A stretch of 22,225 nt of DNA from Ichthyophthirius multifiliis (GCF_000220395.1 NW_004087543.1:1-22225), one strand, 5' to 3'. Numbered from the stretch's first letter, positions 1 to 13,617 are shown. Made by a program: numbers and translations. The notes: generated from the sequence alone by a model not told the origin.

Positions 1-14
1 CTAATTATTATATA

Positions 15-57
<43 letters not shown>

Positions 58-2359
58 ATTATTAAAAATTTTATTTTTTTATTTTCTCATTTTTAATATT
101 TTTAATATTAACATAATAATTGAGGATTATTTTTGCTATATTAAAAGAAGCCTAGAAAATAAAAAAAAATTAATTATTATAATCCAGTTTTAATAATATT
201 TAAATATTCTTTATTTTTTCTTGTGGCATTTTTTAAATTATAAATTATTATTTATATTTTTTATTTATTTAATATAATATTATTATATTATAATAAATAT
301 TTTTATTTTATTAATTTTTTTTAATAGTATTTTATATTAAATAATTTATTTTTTATTTATTCAATTATATCTTTTGAAAATTTATTAATAGATATTATAA
401 TTAAAAATGATAATTTATTTATTTAAATAAATTAGATTTAATAAAAAAACGATTTGATTTGACTAAAAATCTTAATCTTTTTAATAATTTAAATTAAAAA
501 ATAAAAATATAACTAATTTTAATTTAATGCTTTGTTTTTTTGTTCTTAAAAGTACTAATATATTAGGATAAATGTAATTATTTATAAACTACTTAAAAAT
601 TTGATTAATATTTGCTTTATCATTTTATTTTAAGTATTTAAATGTATTCTTCTATAAAAGAAACTTATAATTTTGGAAAATTAATTATTAAGTTATTTAA
701 TTTTAAAAAATATTGTTAAAATAATTGTTTTATTATTCATTAATTGTATCTTTTAAAAGTTTTATATATCATTTAAAGCTCAAAATATATATTTTCAAAT
801 ATTTGTTATCAAATTTATTTTAAAAATATTAATAATTTTAATTATCAAAAAATTATTATATAATTTAAATATAATATTTTAAAATATATTTTTTAGCTTT
901 ATATTTGTTTTATAATTTAGAAAATATTTTTTTTATTAATTGGTAATATATATAACTTGTACTAAGTTTTTTATTATCTTTATATAATAAATTTTATAAA
1001 ATAAACATATCTAAAAAAATATAATTTTATTTCATTAAATATTTTGTATTTACATAAAAATATTATCATATTATATGTAAATAAATAAATTAAAAATCGA
1101 ATTGAAGTTAATAGAACATTTTTTATTTATTTGGTTACTTTAATTATGATAAATAATTGATAATAATAATATATTTTTAAGACAGAATAATAATGGAATA
1201 AAAAAAAAATTAAAATATTTTTAATTAAATAATTAAAAGAACTTAACAATCAATATGTTTATAAAATTAGACTATATTTTTAAGTAAATTAATAATGTAA
1301 CATAATTAAAATAAATTTTGAAATATTTTGTATAATTTTCAATTAATTTTTATTATTCTTAATACTTATAATTTAAAATCTCTTAAATATTTATATTATT
1401 TTTAATTTAAGTAAACTTATTTTTTAATTTAAAAATATTTTAAATAAAACAAAAAATTGAGTAGAGTATAATATATAAATTAAAAAATAAAAATTATTTT
1501 ATTTATTTACAATTAAAATGTACTAAAACCATATATATTTTTTTTAATTTAAATTCGTATATTGATTTATATAAAAATTTATAATTAAAAGACTAAGAAA
1601 TTATATATTTAAAGTCTAGATATTTTTTATTATATTAATATATATTATTTAAATCGAATTACTACGCATTGCAGCAAAATTATTATTTGACAATTTTCTA
1701 AAAATAATAATCAAATTTAAAAAGTAAATATAATTTTATATAATTTTTTTAAAAAAACATTATAATTATTTGTATTAAATTTAGTTAATTAGATTTGTAT
1801 AATTTTTATTTAATATAAAATTAATTATATGAAATTAATAATTTCTTAGATTAAATATTTTAATTTATATTATATTTTTTAAATAATATATTTTCTTATA
1901 ATTTATATATATTTTATTTTTATTATAATATAAAACTCAATTCATATATTATTTTAATTTATTAAAATTTGTAAATAATAATTATGTTTATAATAAAAAC
2001 TATACGTAAAAATTTATATTAAAAAGTTATTTAAAGATTTTAAAAAAAAACTATTTTTTATAAAGTATAAAAAAAAAATTAAAAAACGAATAATTTGTAT
2101 TATAATATATAATTATTAAAAAAATATATTATATAATTAATTTTTATAATATAAAGCCAAAAATAAAATTATACAATATACAAAATTATTATTAGCCTTT
2201 AATATTAAATAGATTTTTAATCTAAATATTTTTAAAAAAATAAAAATCTTAACTTATTTATACATCTTCATATATATATATATATATAATTAAAACAAAT
2301 AAAAATATTAATAAATAAATAAAAATTAAAAAAAAAAGATATAAAAAAAAAATAGAAAA
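1..2359. other. A/T-rich gene-free region
   Basis: No supportable gene was found on either strand. The sequence is almost entirely A and T, with dense TGA stops in the non-glutamine sense and no stretch of raised G+C. It begins with a (TA)n tract at about 8-54 and has another short one near 2272-2288. A minus-strand frame open from 229 to the window start is discussed under rejected items. The last bases before 2360 are an A-rich leader typical of the start sites in this window. Confidence 0.7.
8..54. repeat. (TA)n simple repeat
   Basis: Alternating TA with one TT interruption near position 21. Similar tracts recur at 3669-3702, 6771-6794 and 22165-22197, all between genes. Confidence 0.9.
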
Positions 2360-3072
2360 ATGTCTTTCACACACACAAATCTTGCTTAAGCTGAAACCCA
2401 TTTAGCTGCTCACTAGCATCTATCTGGAACTGATAAACCTAGTAAATTAGATGCTGATTTATTCAACTAATTAAAAGGTAATTTAAAAAAAAAAATCAAT
2501 AATAAATTAATTTATATTAATAAAATTTAGAAAATAAAGTTTATTTAGACCCAAACACTCATCCTAATTTATACGCCTGGTATGGTTGGATTAGTTTATT
2601 CAGTCCTGAAGTAAAGAAATCATGGGAATCTTCAACATAAAAAGTAGTAGCTTCTAAAGCCCCTGCTGCTAAAAAAGATGATGATATTGATCTTTTTGGT
2701 GATGATGATGAAAATGAAGATGATAAAGCTGCAGCTGAAGCATTAGCTAAAAAGTAAAAGGAAATAGCTGAAAAAGCCAAGGCTAAAAAAAAAGTTATTG
2801 CAAAAACCATCATTGTTTTTGATGTTAAGGTTTATGAAGAAAGTGAAGACTTAGATGCTCTTGCTAAAAAAATTTTCGACACAATTAATCCTGATGGATT
2901 AGTTTGGAATAAAGATTATAAAACACCTGTTATTGCTTATACCATGAGAAAGCTCTAAATTGGTTGTGTTGTTGAAGATGATAAAGTATAAACTGATGAT
3001 ATTTTTGATAAAATTTTAGAATGGGAAGATGTTGTTTAATCTGTTGATATTGCATCAATGTAAAAAGTCTGA
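2360..3072 (+). CDS. Elongation factor 1-beta (eEF1B, GEF subunit)
   Basis: Guanine-nucleotide exchange subunit of the eEF1 complex; it reloads eEF1A with GTP during translation elongation in the cytosol. Exons are 2360-2477 and 2531-3072, split by a 53-nt GT..AG intron (2478-2530), giving 219 aa, close to the usual family length. Seen: an N-terminal GST-C-like region with NLYAWYGWISLF (about 52-63); an acidic linker with the family hallmark DDDIDLFGDDD (89-99); a charged K/E helix (107-127); then the exchange domain with KTIIVFDVKVYEE (131-143), VWNKDYKTPVIAYTMRKLQI (164-183) and a short C-terminus ending in QKV. Several glutamines are TAA or TAG, and the stop is TGA. The start follows an A-rich leader and is the first in-frame ATG. 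The function call is very secure; the intron is supported by phase and by restored homology across the junction. Confidence 0.95.
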
Positions 3073-3393
3073 TAACAATATTTCTTTAAAATATAAAAAA
3101 ATATAATTTTTTGTTTTTTTTTATTTGTTTTGCTTTTTTTTAATTTAGTATTAAAGTTGAATAAAATCATTCTTTTTTTGAGGAAAAAAAAAAAAAAAAA
3201 AAAAATTTATAACGATGTTATTAACTTTATTTTGTAAAACATAAAATTATATTATATATTTTTATATTATAAATAACGTGGAAATATGAAGATAATTTTA
3301 AATTAATATTACAATTAAAGTTAAGATTGTTTATATGATTATAAATTTAAAATTTATATATATATTATTTTTCAAACTTTTGTATTCATAAAA
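3073..3393. other. Intergenic spacer with poly-A run
   Basis: Spacer between EF-1 beta and tRNA-Leu. It holds the A/T-rich 3' region of EF-1 beta and an uninterrupted run of about 22 A at 3184-3205. No coding signal was seen. Confidence 0.6.
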
Positions 3394-3473
3394 GATGATG
3401 TGGCCGAGCGGTCTAAGGCGGTAGATTTAGGCTCTATTCCGAAAGGGCGAGGGTTCGAACCCCTCCATCATCA
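3394..3473 (+). tRNA. tRNA-Leu (anticodon UAG)
   Basis: Complete class II tRNA of 80 nt. The acceptor stem pairs GATGATG (3394-3400) with CATCATC (3466-3472), and the discriminator base is A3473. The D arm contains TGGCCGAGCGGTCTAAGGC. The anticodon stem GTAGA/TCTAT encloses the loop TTTAGGC, with anticodon TAG at 3428-3430. A long variable arm around CCGAAAGGG is typical of leucine tRNAs. The T arm is GAGGG-TTCGAAC-CCCTC. There is no intron and no encoded CCA. A T-run at 3478-3484 would serve as the RNA polymerase III terminator. The TAG here is the anticodon, decoding CUA (leucine); this is not one of the ciliate Gln tRNAs that read UAA/UAG. Confidence 0.97.
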
Positions 3474-3477
3474 AATA

Positions 3478-3484
3478 TTTTTTT
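3478..3484 (+). terminator. Pol III terminator of tRNA-Leu
   Basis: Seven T residues begin 5 nt after the tRNA 3' end, the usual pol III stop signal. Confidence 0.75.
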
Positions 3485-3662
3485 AGTATTAATTTAAATT
3501 ATTGATGAAAATAATTACTTTTCTAAATGAAATAAAATTTAAAATAAGAAAGTATTATTTTAATTTATAATAAATTTATAAATTTTAAAGTTGAAATAAT
3601 AAAATAAAAAATTATATAAATTTAACTAATTATATAATAATAAGCTGTAAAATATAAATATA

Positions 3663-3668
<6 letters not shown>

Positions 3669-3702
<34 letters not shown>
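3669..3702. repeat. (TA)n simple repeat
   Basis: Uninterrupted alternating AT tract between the tRNA gene and the end of the kinase-like gene. Confidence 0.9.
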
Positions 3703-3705
<3 letters not shown>

Positions 3706-3767
3706 TACAAAATTAATTTCAAGATAAATTTTTATTTATTTTTTGACACTAAAAAATTATTTTTGCA

Positions 3768-6279
3768 TCAATATAATTTTATTATTTCTTAGTTTAAAAA
3801 ATTTCTATTTAGAGATATTATATCAAAAAATTAACTAAATTAAAAATATACATTTTTAATTTACATTCTTTTTTAAATAAATAATATATAAATAATTAAA
3901 ACAATAATAAAAACAATATTAAATAAAAAGCAATAATCATTACAAGAACAACTTAAATAAAAAAATAAAATAAATAACTATTTATTTAAATTTATATTAT
4001 GAAAAAAAGTATAATTATAAATTACTTTCATTTTATTTTCCCCAAAAACTAACCTAATAATTAATTGTATTTAATCAAGTAATTATTATTTAGTAGCTTA
4101 AACAGTCCATAATAAAAATTAAGTAAAATCTATTTCTTATTAATCTTATTTATCCTTAAAATATTATGGAAAATAAATTTTAGCATTTTCTTTATCAAAT
4201 ATATTATTTATAAGCATACTTAATAAAATAAGCAATGCAGTTCTTAAAATATCTTAAGTTTAAAAAATATTGTTAGATTATTTATTCCCTATTTAAAATG
4301 CAATCCTAAAAACTTAATTAAGTACTTTTCTAATTGGAATCTTAAGCTATTTTTAAAAATCAGTTTCTACAATTTCTTCAGTTATTATATTTTCTACTTC
4401 TTTACAATTTATTTCTTAATCTTAATCAATTCCGTAATAAAATAAATGAAATTTCATTGTCCATTCATCATAATCTTTATCTATTTTTCCTTTTAATAGA
4501 ATACATGCATCACTTTATAAGAATTCACGAAATTATTTCAAGTTAAAAACATTAATTTTATTTTCAATAGATTGTTTTAATTATAAATTATAAAAAAGAA
4601 GAAGCTTTGTAAGTAAATAATTAATTAAGCTTTATGTAGAACTAGATAAATGAAGGGAATTTAAGGAATAAATGGTATCAATAATTATACTATATTTTCC
4701 AATTTCATATAAATATAATTAAACATGTTATTCGTAGATTTAACTTTATTAAATAATTAATTTATTTTATTTATTCTTAACTGCAGAGTCTAAAATACTT
4801 AAATGAATAGAAGGTTATTATCTAAAAGAGTTTTAAGAATTTTATTAGTTTAAATCATTTTTTTCATTATTTATTTCATCTTTATTATTTAAATAAATAA
4901 CATCTCTAAAATATTTTTTTTTTTAAAAAAAAAATATGAATAAATTACTTTCCCCCAAATGCTTCTTCATTCTATATATCAAATTCTTGAACTTCTGTTT
5001 AATTTAAAGTTTAAGCAATCATCATAAAATCAGTACAAGAATTAGTATAACCAGTATTGCTACCAATTTAGACTTCTTCTTAAATATCAATTTTAGTAGG
5101 AGGAAGAATAAAACTAAACTCGAGTGCTTTTGGCCCTGGGACTCTAATATTTTTTATTTATTAATCATTACACATTTATATATTAGGAATTTTAATACAA
5201 GGAGATTCATTTGTATTAATATCAGTAAAATCTTCATCTTCTTATTCATATATATTTCCGTTCATATTGGAGGAATAATTATTAAATTAATCAATTGCTA
5301 ATTCATCGTAAATATTAGGAGGATAAGGTTATATTTTTTAAATTTCATTATATAATTTAACTTTTTCTTAAATTTCATTTAAAGAAATTTATTTATTAAA
5401 TATATTTTCCAAAAAAATTTATTCAAATGAAATTCTTAATTAAGGTTCAAAAACAATTATTTTTTATAAAAAATCTATAAGCTGTAGTGAACAAGTTTAG
5501 TTCTTTTTTAATATCTATAAAGGCATGAATTTAGGATATGTTTTTTGTCGAATTTCTTCTAGTAAATTTTTAGAATCTTTAAAAGGATATTCACGAAAAA
5601 TCATAAAAAATAATATAGCTCCTAAAGACCATAAATCAGCTTTATAATCATGATGTTTTCTTAATAATATTTCTGGAGATGTAAATAATTTTTACATATT
5701 AAAACTATTTGATAATAAACGGTTACTTAATTAACTTGATAACCCGAAATCTCCTATTTTTACAACTTAATTACAAATATATATATTTGAAGGTTTTAAA
5801 TTTCTATGAATAAAATTATATTAGTGTACTTATTATATACCATTTAAAATTTAAATGAATAATTTTAGACATTATTCTTCGTTTGGTTTATTTTTTATTA
5901 TATAATTAAATAGTGATATACTTTTTATATATTCCATAATTAAATATAATGCGTTTTCATCTAAAAAATATTCATATAATTTTATTATACTATCGTTATT
6001 TTTTAAACCAACAAGTAAATTTAATTCATTATTAATATAATTGTTTAATTCGACTTATTTTATTAATACTTTGTCTATCATTTTCATTACATAAATTTAT
6101 TTATTTTTTTATACCTTAAAAACTGAACCAAATTAACATCTGCCTAATTATTCAAGAAGACTATAACCCAATATTGTTGTTATTGATTGTTTTTTTCTAG
6201 TATCTTAAGAATTTATATCTTGATTATTATAATGAGTTTGTTTGATTTATTAATTATAATTTATTTCTTCTTATAACAT
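3768..6279 (-). CDS. Kinase-fold protein with HRD-to-HRN change and C-terminal EF-hand-like region
   Basis: Exons are 6279-4949 and 4905-3768, with a 43-nt intron (4948-4906); about 822 aa if the first in-frame TGA (3768-3770) is the true end. The kinase domain covers about residues 38-295: glycine loop GRCQFGSV (46-53), beta-3 lysine in VMKMID (K66), helix-C Glu in NNEL, HRNLKPSN (158-165), DFG (177-179), TSPEI (200-204) and DLWSLG (215-220). The catalytic Asp of HRD is Asn, while the other ATP- and Mg-binding motifs remain. This suggests a recent pseudokinase or a very weak enzyme. The best family resemblance is to CAMK/ULK-like kinases, but the assignment is loose. Exon 2 encodes a Q/N-rich linker, then a helix-loop-helix with GIDQDQEINCKEVEN (first loop Asp missing) and later EIDFTQFLLW, both EF-hand-like, so the layout recalls CDPKs. 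The join to exon 2 is inferred: phase fits, and exon 2 has no in-frame ATG near its start. The extreme C-terminus (below about 4030) is A/T-rich and hydrophobic, so the real end is uncertain; a 48-nt GT..AG intron is possible there. Confidence 0.8.
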
Positions 6280-6762
6280 TTAATTGATAAATATATATAT
6301 TTGTATGTATGAATGAATGTTATTTATTAAGAATTTTAATTAAATAATTTTATTTGAATATTTTTTTAAAAAAAATTAATATTTCTAAATAAAATATTTA
6401 TTATTATTAATTGATTATAAATTTAGTTATTTTAGTATTTATATTAAATTTTTTATAATATAAATAAATAATTATTAATTATTTTTAATTTAAAAAAATA
6501 AAAATATTTATAATATTTTTATTAATATAATTTAACAAAATAAAAATATATAAATAAATTATATTTTTTTTTATAAGAATAATTAATTATACATTTTTAT
6601 ATATATAATTATTATTATTAACTTATTCTTAAAAAATAAAATTCAACTAACTATCTTTTTGTCTTATATTTTTTTTTATTAGTAAATCTTTTTTAAAAAA
6701 AAAATACAGAAAAAAATAATAAAAATTATGACAATTAATTAATATATATGTTTCAAAATATT

Positions 6763-6794
<32 letters not shown>

Positions 6795-6804
6795 GTTAAG
6801 ATAT
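6280..6804. other. Intergenic spacer with (TA)n tract
   Basis: A/T-rich spacer between two minus-strand kinase-like genes. It should hold the promoter of the 6279 gene and the 3' end of the 8965 gene. A (TA)n tract lies at 6771-6794, just downstream of the 6805 stop. No other feature was seen. Confidence 0.6.
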
Positions 6805-8965
6805 TCATTTTCCTCCTTTCAATACTTCTTATGTTCTTTAAAGTGCTTCATTAATTCTTTTGTTAATTTCATTCATATCGTAATTTTCTTCATTATTTTT
6901 TTCTTAATAATAATTGCTAATATTTTTCTTACCGAATTTTTTATCATTTTCACTATCATTCATCATCTTAATAGGGCTTTTATTATAATTATCAACAAAA
7001 GTAACTTTCTTATTTTGCTAAACGTTAGTATTGTAAAGTTCTGATTAATTATTTAAAGTAGTTTCTTAATTTGCAAACATTTTTTATTTAATTTAAGGAG
7101 AAGCAAATTAACCGTTTTAGACGGGAGAAACTATTGATTATTAAGGGGAAAATATTTAAGGCACGATTTTAACTTATTAATAATTGTTCGGTTATACAGA
7201 ATTAAGTATTTTATTTGAATCTTAATATTGATATTAATATTAATATTAAGGCTGTTATGATTAAACAATATATTGAGTATTTTCATTATATAAAAGCTGT
7301 GGTTAAGATTATTATAAATTTATGATTTAATTCGAATATTATTAAGGATTTTACTATACGATTACTTATTAAGGTTAATAGTATTATTATTAATATTAAT
7401 GAATGTCACTAACAACAGGTTCTTATTAATAAATAACTTATTTATAGTTTTATGAATTAGGAGAAACTAAAACTACCTAATTTTAACTTTGAGCATATGG
7501 TTAAGAACTTACAAATGACTAAGTTTAGTTAATTTAAGGTTGAATTTAACTATAATGAGATTAATATTATTAAGATTAATTTAATTAATATTAATTATAT
7601 TTATTTTAATCAAATTATGATTGAGCTAATTATTATTAGCTAATTTAAGATTAGAATTATTATGATTATCTAAATTAATCTTATGATTATAAAATTTGTT
7701 GATTTTCATTTTGAGGTAATTAATTAGGATTATCTATGTAATCTAAATGTCTTCTAAGTGTTTCATAATCAGGATTAAATGGTTATAAGTTTAAAATTTA
7801 GGTTTCAAAAGGCTATAAGATTTAATAAATGAATTAAGAAGTAGGTCTATCATCAGGATTATCAGAAAGCATTAAATTGACAATATTATTAAAGAATTTA
7901 GAATATTCTCCTTTCATGAATAATTGAAGCTGGTTTAAAACTTAAGTGTCTATTTACAAATTATCATAATTGTAACATTAATTCATTGTTTGTAATGACG
8001 CACAATACAACATAGTCATCCCTATTTTATATAATAATTTTTTTATTTAGTAAAATATTTTTGTTATATATTATATAGATAATATTTAAGTATGTTTTAT
8101 TTTATTTACCAATAGAATATACATCGGATTTGTTTTAATTTATATTCGGATCGTAATTCTTGACTCGGGCGCTTAAGATTTATTCAGGAGATAATAATAT
8201 AGGCTCTTTTAATGTTATAAATTTTTGGTATCCTGTTTAATCTTCTGGAAAAATACTTTTTTCATTATTATTCAAAAAAAATAAAAATAAAAATAAAACG
8301 GATATTTAAATATAATTATAATATTGAGAAATATTAATAATAAAATAATTTCAAAATTTATGTTTTTATTTATAATTTATTGTCAATATAAATCAAATAT
8401 TATTTTATAATATATATATAATTTTTTTTTTTATTATTTTATATTACCCTATAGGAACTAATTTTACTTCTCCTTATTAAGTAAAATAAATATTTTGTGG
8501 TCTAATATTATGTATTGAGCGACCATTTTCTTCTAAATAAAAAGCCGCACTTATAATAGAATAAAGAATAACCCATAACTCTTATTCTAAATAATAAAGT
8601 GATACTTAATTTCTTCTTACTAATTCATCATGAACTGTATTTAGATAGTAATCATAATATGTAATTACTTGATTAATAGATGCACACATTGCATTTTCAT
8701 TATGTGTTTCAAAAGCATTTAATTTTATTAAAAAAGGAGAATTTATTTGTAAACCAAATTAAGCATTTTTAGATATAAAATTATTTATTTCATCTTTATT
8801 ATGCGATGAAGATTTCTTAACGGCCACATATTGTTAAAACTAGTTTTGATATAATTTAATTTTACCGAATCTATTATCTAAATGTTCTTATACAAATTAG
8901 TAATTTTATTTAAAGCCATCTAAGAACTCTTATGATTCTTTATTTTTTGAAAATTTATCGCCCAT
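6805..8965 (-). CDS. Pseudokinase, MGxxxS N-terminus, long Gln-rich tail
   Basis: Exons are 8965-8448, 8255-8110 and 8021-6805; introns are 192 nt (8447-8256) and 88 nt (8109-8022). Exon lengths sum to 1881 nt, or 626 aa. It starts MGDKFSKN, which fits the MGxxxS pattern for N-myristoylation. The kinase fold shows a weak glycine loop (RFGKIKLY, 32-39) and VAVKK with lysine (47-51). The catalytic loop reads SIHNIRPQNIYF (150-161), with Asn at the HRD aspartate position. DFG is replaced by VPIG (170-173). The C-lobe is recognisable by LLSPEQIL (APE region) and KSDVYSIGMTMLY (DVWSLG region). Loss of both the catalytic Asp and DFG makes phosphotransfer very unlikely, so a scaffold or allosteric role is inferred. 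Residues from about 310 to 540 are very rich in Q, S, N and Y, including QYQYQYQ, largely encoded by TAA. The end carries a PP1-docking-like KKVTF (559-563) and a charged helix before KGGK and TGA. It is paralogous to the gene at 16464-17477. The first intron's acceptor (GAAAAAAG) is unusual but is the first AG that keeps frame. Confidence 0.85.
6997..7011 (-). other. Candidate PP1-docking motif KKVTF
   Basis: Encodes KKVTF within the C-terminal tail of the 6805-8965 pseudokinase, matching the RVxF-type consensus for protein phosphatase 1 binding. The flanking residues (VDN downstream, then KSPIK) are polar and probably disordered, as usual for such motifs. Short motifs occur by chance, so this is only a candidate. 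Confidence 0.3.
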
Positions 8966-9664
8966 TTTTTTTTTTTTTTCAATACTTATTGATTTTTTTA
9001 TTTGTTTAATATTTTTTTTTGTTTAATTTCTTTTAAATAAAAAAAAATTGATTTTTATTTTATAAATCTTAATAATAATTTATATAAGAAAATAAAAATT
9101 GAATTGAAATAAAAAATTTATTAGTTATTATTATTTAACTTATATAAATGAAATTTTATTTATTAATTATATATTATTAATATTAAATATGAATTTGCTT
9201 AAATAATGAAATTTAATTGAAATATCAATCAAAATGAAAATTATTTAAAATTTTTATTTTATTATATACGTATTATTTTTAATATAATCCTTAAATAAAG
9301 TTACATTTTAAATATAATAATTTGTTAATATATATAATTAAATATATCTATTTTTTTTGATTTTATTAATTATTTAAATTTACTTAAAATATTAATTAAA
9401 ATATAATTTTATATTTTCTTTTATTTTTTTAAAAAATAAGAAAAGGAAAACAAAACCAATACAAAGAAAGGAAAAAATAAAATTATAAAAGCTTTCTTAT
9501 AATTTGTATAAAAATTAAAATTATTTTAAATTAAAACTTTTTTCCCCTTTTCTTCAAATGCGAGAATAAATTAATTTACAAATAATAATAATATTAAAAA
9601 AAACAAAGGAAAAAAAAAAAACTTTATAAAATAAAAATAAAAAAAAATATAAATTAAAAAAAAT
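8966..9664. other. Divergent upstream region, pseudokinase and histone H3
   Basis: Shared 5' region between the minus-strand pseudokinase and the plus-strand histone gene. It is A/T-rich, with a purine-rich patch at 9430-9475. Candidate promoter elements for H3 are listed separately. No ORF of interest was seen. Confidence 0.6.
9456..9491 (+). promoter_or_regulatory. Candidate CCAAT and TATA-like elements upstream of H3
   Basis: CCAAT at 9456-9460, in one of the few stretches of raised G+C here, is followed by TATAAAAG at 9484-9491. They lie about 205 and 175 nt before the H3 ATG. CCAAT boxes are reported for histone promoters including ciliate ones; the TATA-like match has little weight in such A/T-rich DNA. 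Confidence 0.3.
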
Positions 9665-10158
<494 letters not shown>

Positions 10159-10782
10159 ATAACTTAAAAAAAAAAAATTGAACAATATAAAAGAAAATAT
10201 ATTAAATTCAATATATTAATTATATATTATATATATGTTTTTTATTATTAATTATTTTTACAGTTTTTTATATATTTTCTTTTCTTTTAATTGAAAAGAG
10301 TTTTTTTATAATATAAATATGTTTTTTAAAAACTAAAAAAAAAAAAAATTTAATTTGTGAAATTTTTAGGTTTTTTTTTATTTTTTTAAATTATTATATA
10401 ATAATAATAAATGTATTTTAATATATTATAAAATTAATAAAAGACTATTTTAATAATAATATCTATTGTTATTTTTTTTTCTTTATTTTATTGCTGTTTA
10501 TATATTATTTATTATTATATAAAGTACATGGTAAAAACTTAAAAATAAAAATATTAATCATTTGTTTATTATTTTTATATATAATTTATTTAAATGTGTA
10601 CTTTAAAATTTTTGTACTTTAAAATTATTAAAAATTAATATTATTTAATATTATATTTTTTATATATATAAAAAAAATCTTTTATATTAAGATTTTTATT
10701 TACTTTTTCTACTACAATCTTTTTATTTATTTTATTTATTCAATATTTTTTTTATTTTATACACAAATTTATTTTTCTTGAC
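10159..10782. other. A/T-rich spacer
   Basis: Spacer between the converging ends of histone H3 and the coiled-coil locus. No open frame with protein-like composition was seen, nor a histone-type 3' stem-loop. Confidence 0.6.
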
Positions 10783-12479
10783 TCAAATTTTTATTAATAA
10801 TTAACAATTTGTCATATTTTTTTTATAATTCTATAAAATTATATTCAAATGTTTATTCATATTTTTTTTTTCCATCTTGTTTACTAACTTCTCTATTTTT
10901 TTTTTCAATAATTTAATTTCTTGTTGAAATTACTAATCATTTTGCTCTTTCAGTATGTAAATTTCATAATTTTTTTAATTTATCACTACCTATAAATTAT
11001 AATTTCATTTTTTAGATCTTGCATATTTTTTTATTTATTTTATAAATTATATTTAATGTTTTATTAACTATTATTTATTTAATTATTATTTGCTAAATTA
11101 ATAGTTTTTAATTTTTATTTGTGCTCTTATTTTATTTTTTCCTTCATAAAATTATATTTATAAATTAAACATAAATAATAATTATTAAATCATATTATTA
11201 TTTTTATTATATTTTATCATATTTATATGTATTTTATTTTTATTCGTAAGGTTTATTAATCTTTTTTTGTATTTATTAATTTTTTTATTTTAAAACTTAT
11301 TTTATTCAGTGTTTAATTATACATCTGCCTATAATAATTTTATTGTGCCATTTTATCAATATTATTACCTTAGTTTTACTTTTAAAATTAATACTTTTTT
11401 TATTTAATTTATGTTTCAAATACTTTAATTTACTTAACTTTTACTTTATTTAGGTTCTATTAACTTCATTTTTTATATTTACATATTTTCTTCTTATTAT
11501 AACAATTAAATTTCATATTATTTTTCCATAAAATTATATTTAATTTTTTTAAATTATTATTGTATCGTTTAGTATTTTTTTTTTAGCTAATATTTAATTT
11601 TAATAAATTATTTTTAGTTTTAATCTTCTAAAATTTAAATCTGAATCTAAAATTTTCAGACTTATTCTAGATGTTTTATATTTTTAGGTTTCTTGAAGTA
11701 TTTTAATATTTTCTAATTTATTTTACTATTTTAATATAATAAATTTTAATTTTCTATTTAATCTAAAGATCGTATATTTAGTTATAAGCTTTTTAGTTAT
11801 CTTTATTATATTTTTTAAATATTAATAGAACTATCTTAATTAGTAAAAGAATTCAATTTTAAAAAGAATTTTCATATTAATAATTTAAAAAGCATTAGGT
11901 ATTATTTAATAATTATATAAATCTTTTTATTCAGTCTACTATTCTATTTTTATTCTTTCTTTAATAATCATAGTCATTTTCTTCTTTTAAATATTAAAAT
12001 TTAATACATTTTTCCTATATTCTTAATAATATTTTTATAAAAATCTTATTTTTTATTTAATTTCTATATTTAAATATCTATTAATACAGGAAATATTACT
12101 TTATTCTTCTGATTTATTTACATTATTAAATTATATTTATTATTTATAATAGCTTTTTAATTAATCAAATTATTAAATATTTTATTTTCATTCAATATAT
12201 ATATACATATATTATTTTCAATTAAAGTTTATTTATTATTGGTTTTGCTTATATTTTCTATTCTTATCCACAATTTAATCATTTTAAATTAAAGTTAAAC
12301 ATTAGTTAGAATCTTAATTATTAAGAGATAATCTCCCTGTTTTTTAATATTATTCAAATTTTTTTTATACTCAATTTAAATTGTATCAATCAAATAATTT
12401 TTATTTTAGTTAAAAATTTTTAAATCGAAATCGGGTATTGGTGAAGGTTTTTAGCCTTAAGTTTTTTGTTTTATTTTGC
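10783..12479 (-). pseudogene. Possible coiled-coil protein gene, frame broken
   Basis: The plus strand is strongly T-rich here, so the minus strand reads as long K/Q/N/E/I stretches typical of coiled coils. Fragments include LKEQNDQQFQQEIKLLKKK near 10950 (ending at a TGA at 10785-10783), YEIQLLQQEENMQIQKMK near 11480-11530, ILEDQNQKQFIKIKYQLKKK near 11580-11640, and GQKPSPIPDFDLKIFNQNK near 12410-12450. These lie in different frames and at least five frame changes would be needed to connect them. No set of GT..AG introns that I could find resolves this. It could be a decayed gene, a gene with homopolymer sequencing errors, or chance open reading in A-rich DNA, where TGA is rare. The other genes here show no comparable frame breaks, which favours decay over error. 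No function can be assigned. Boundaries are approximate. Confidence 0.35.
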
Positions 12480-12537
12480 ATATAATTTTATTTTAATATA
12501 AAACTAAAAAATAATAAATAAAAATAAAATATTAAAG

Positions 12538-13617
<1,080 letters not shown>

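Noticed and set aside
1-229. Minus-strand open frame from ATG 229 (MPQEKIKNIQ) to the window edge
   Set aside because: About 75 codons of A/T-rich text that runs into a (TA)n tract; no motif, and such lengths are expected by chance with TGA as the only stop.
2559-2813. 84-aa minus-strand ORF
   Set aside because: It lies wholly inside EF-1 beta on the opposite strand and mirrors its GAT/GCT-rich acidic linker; a shadow.
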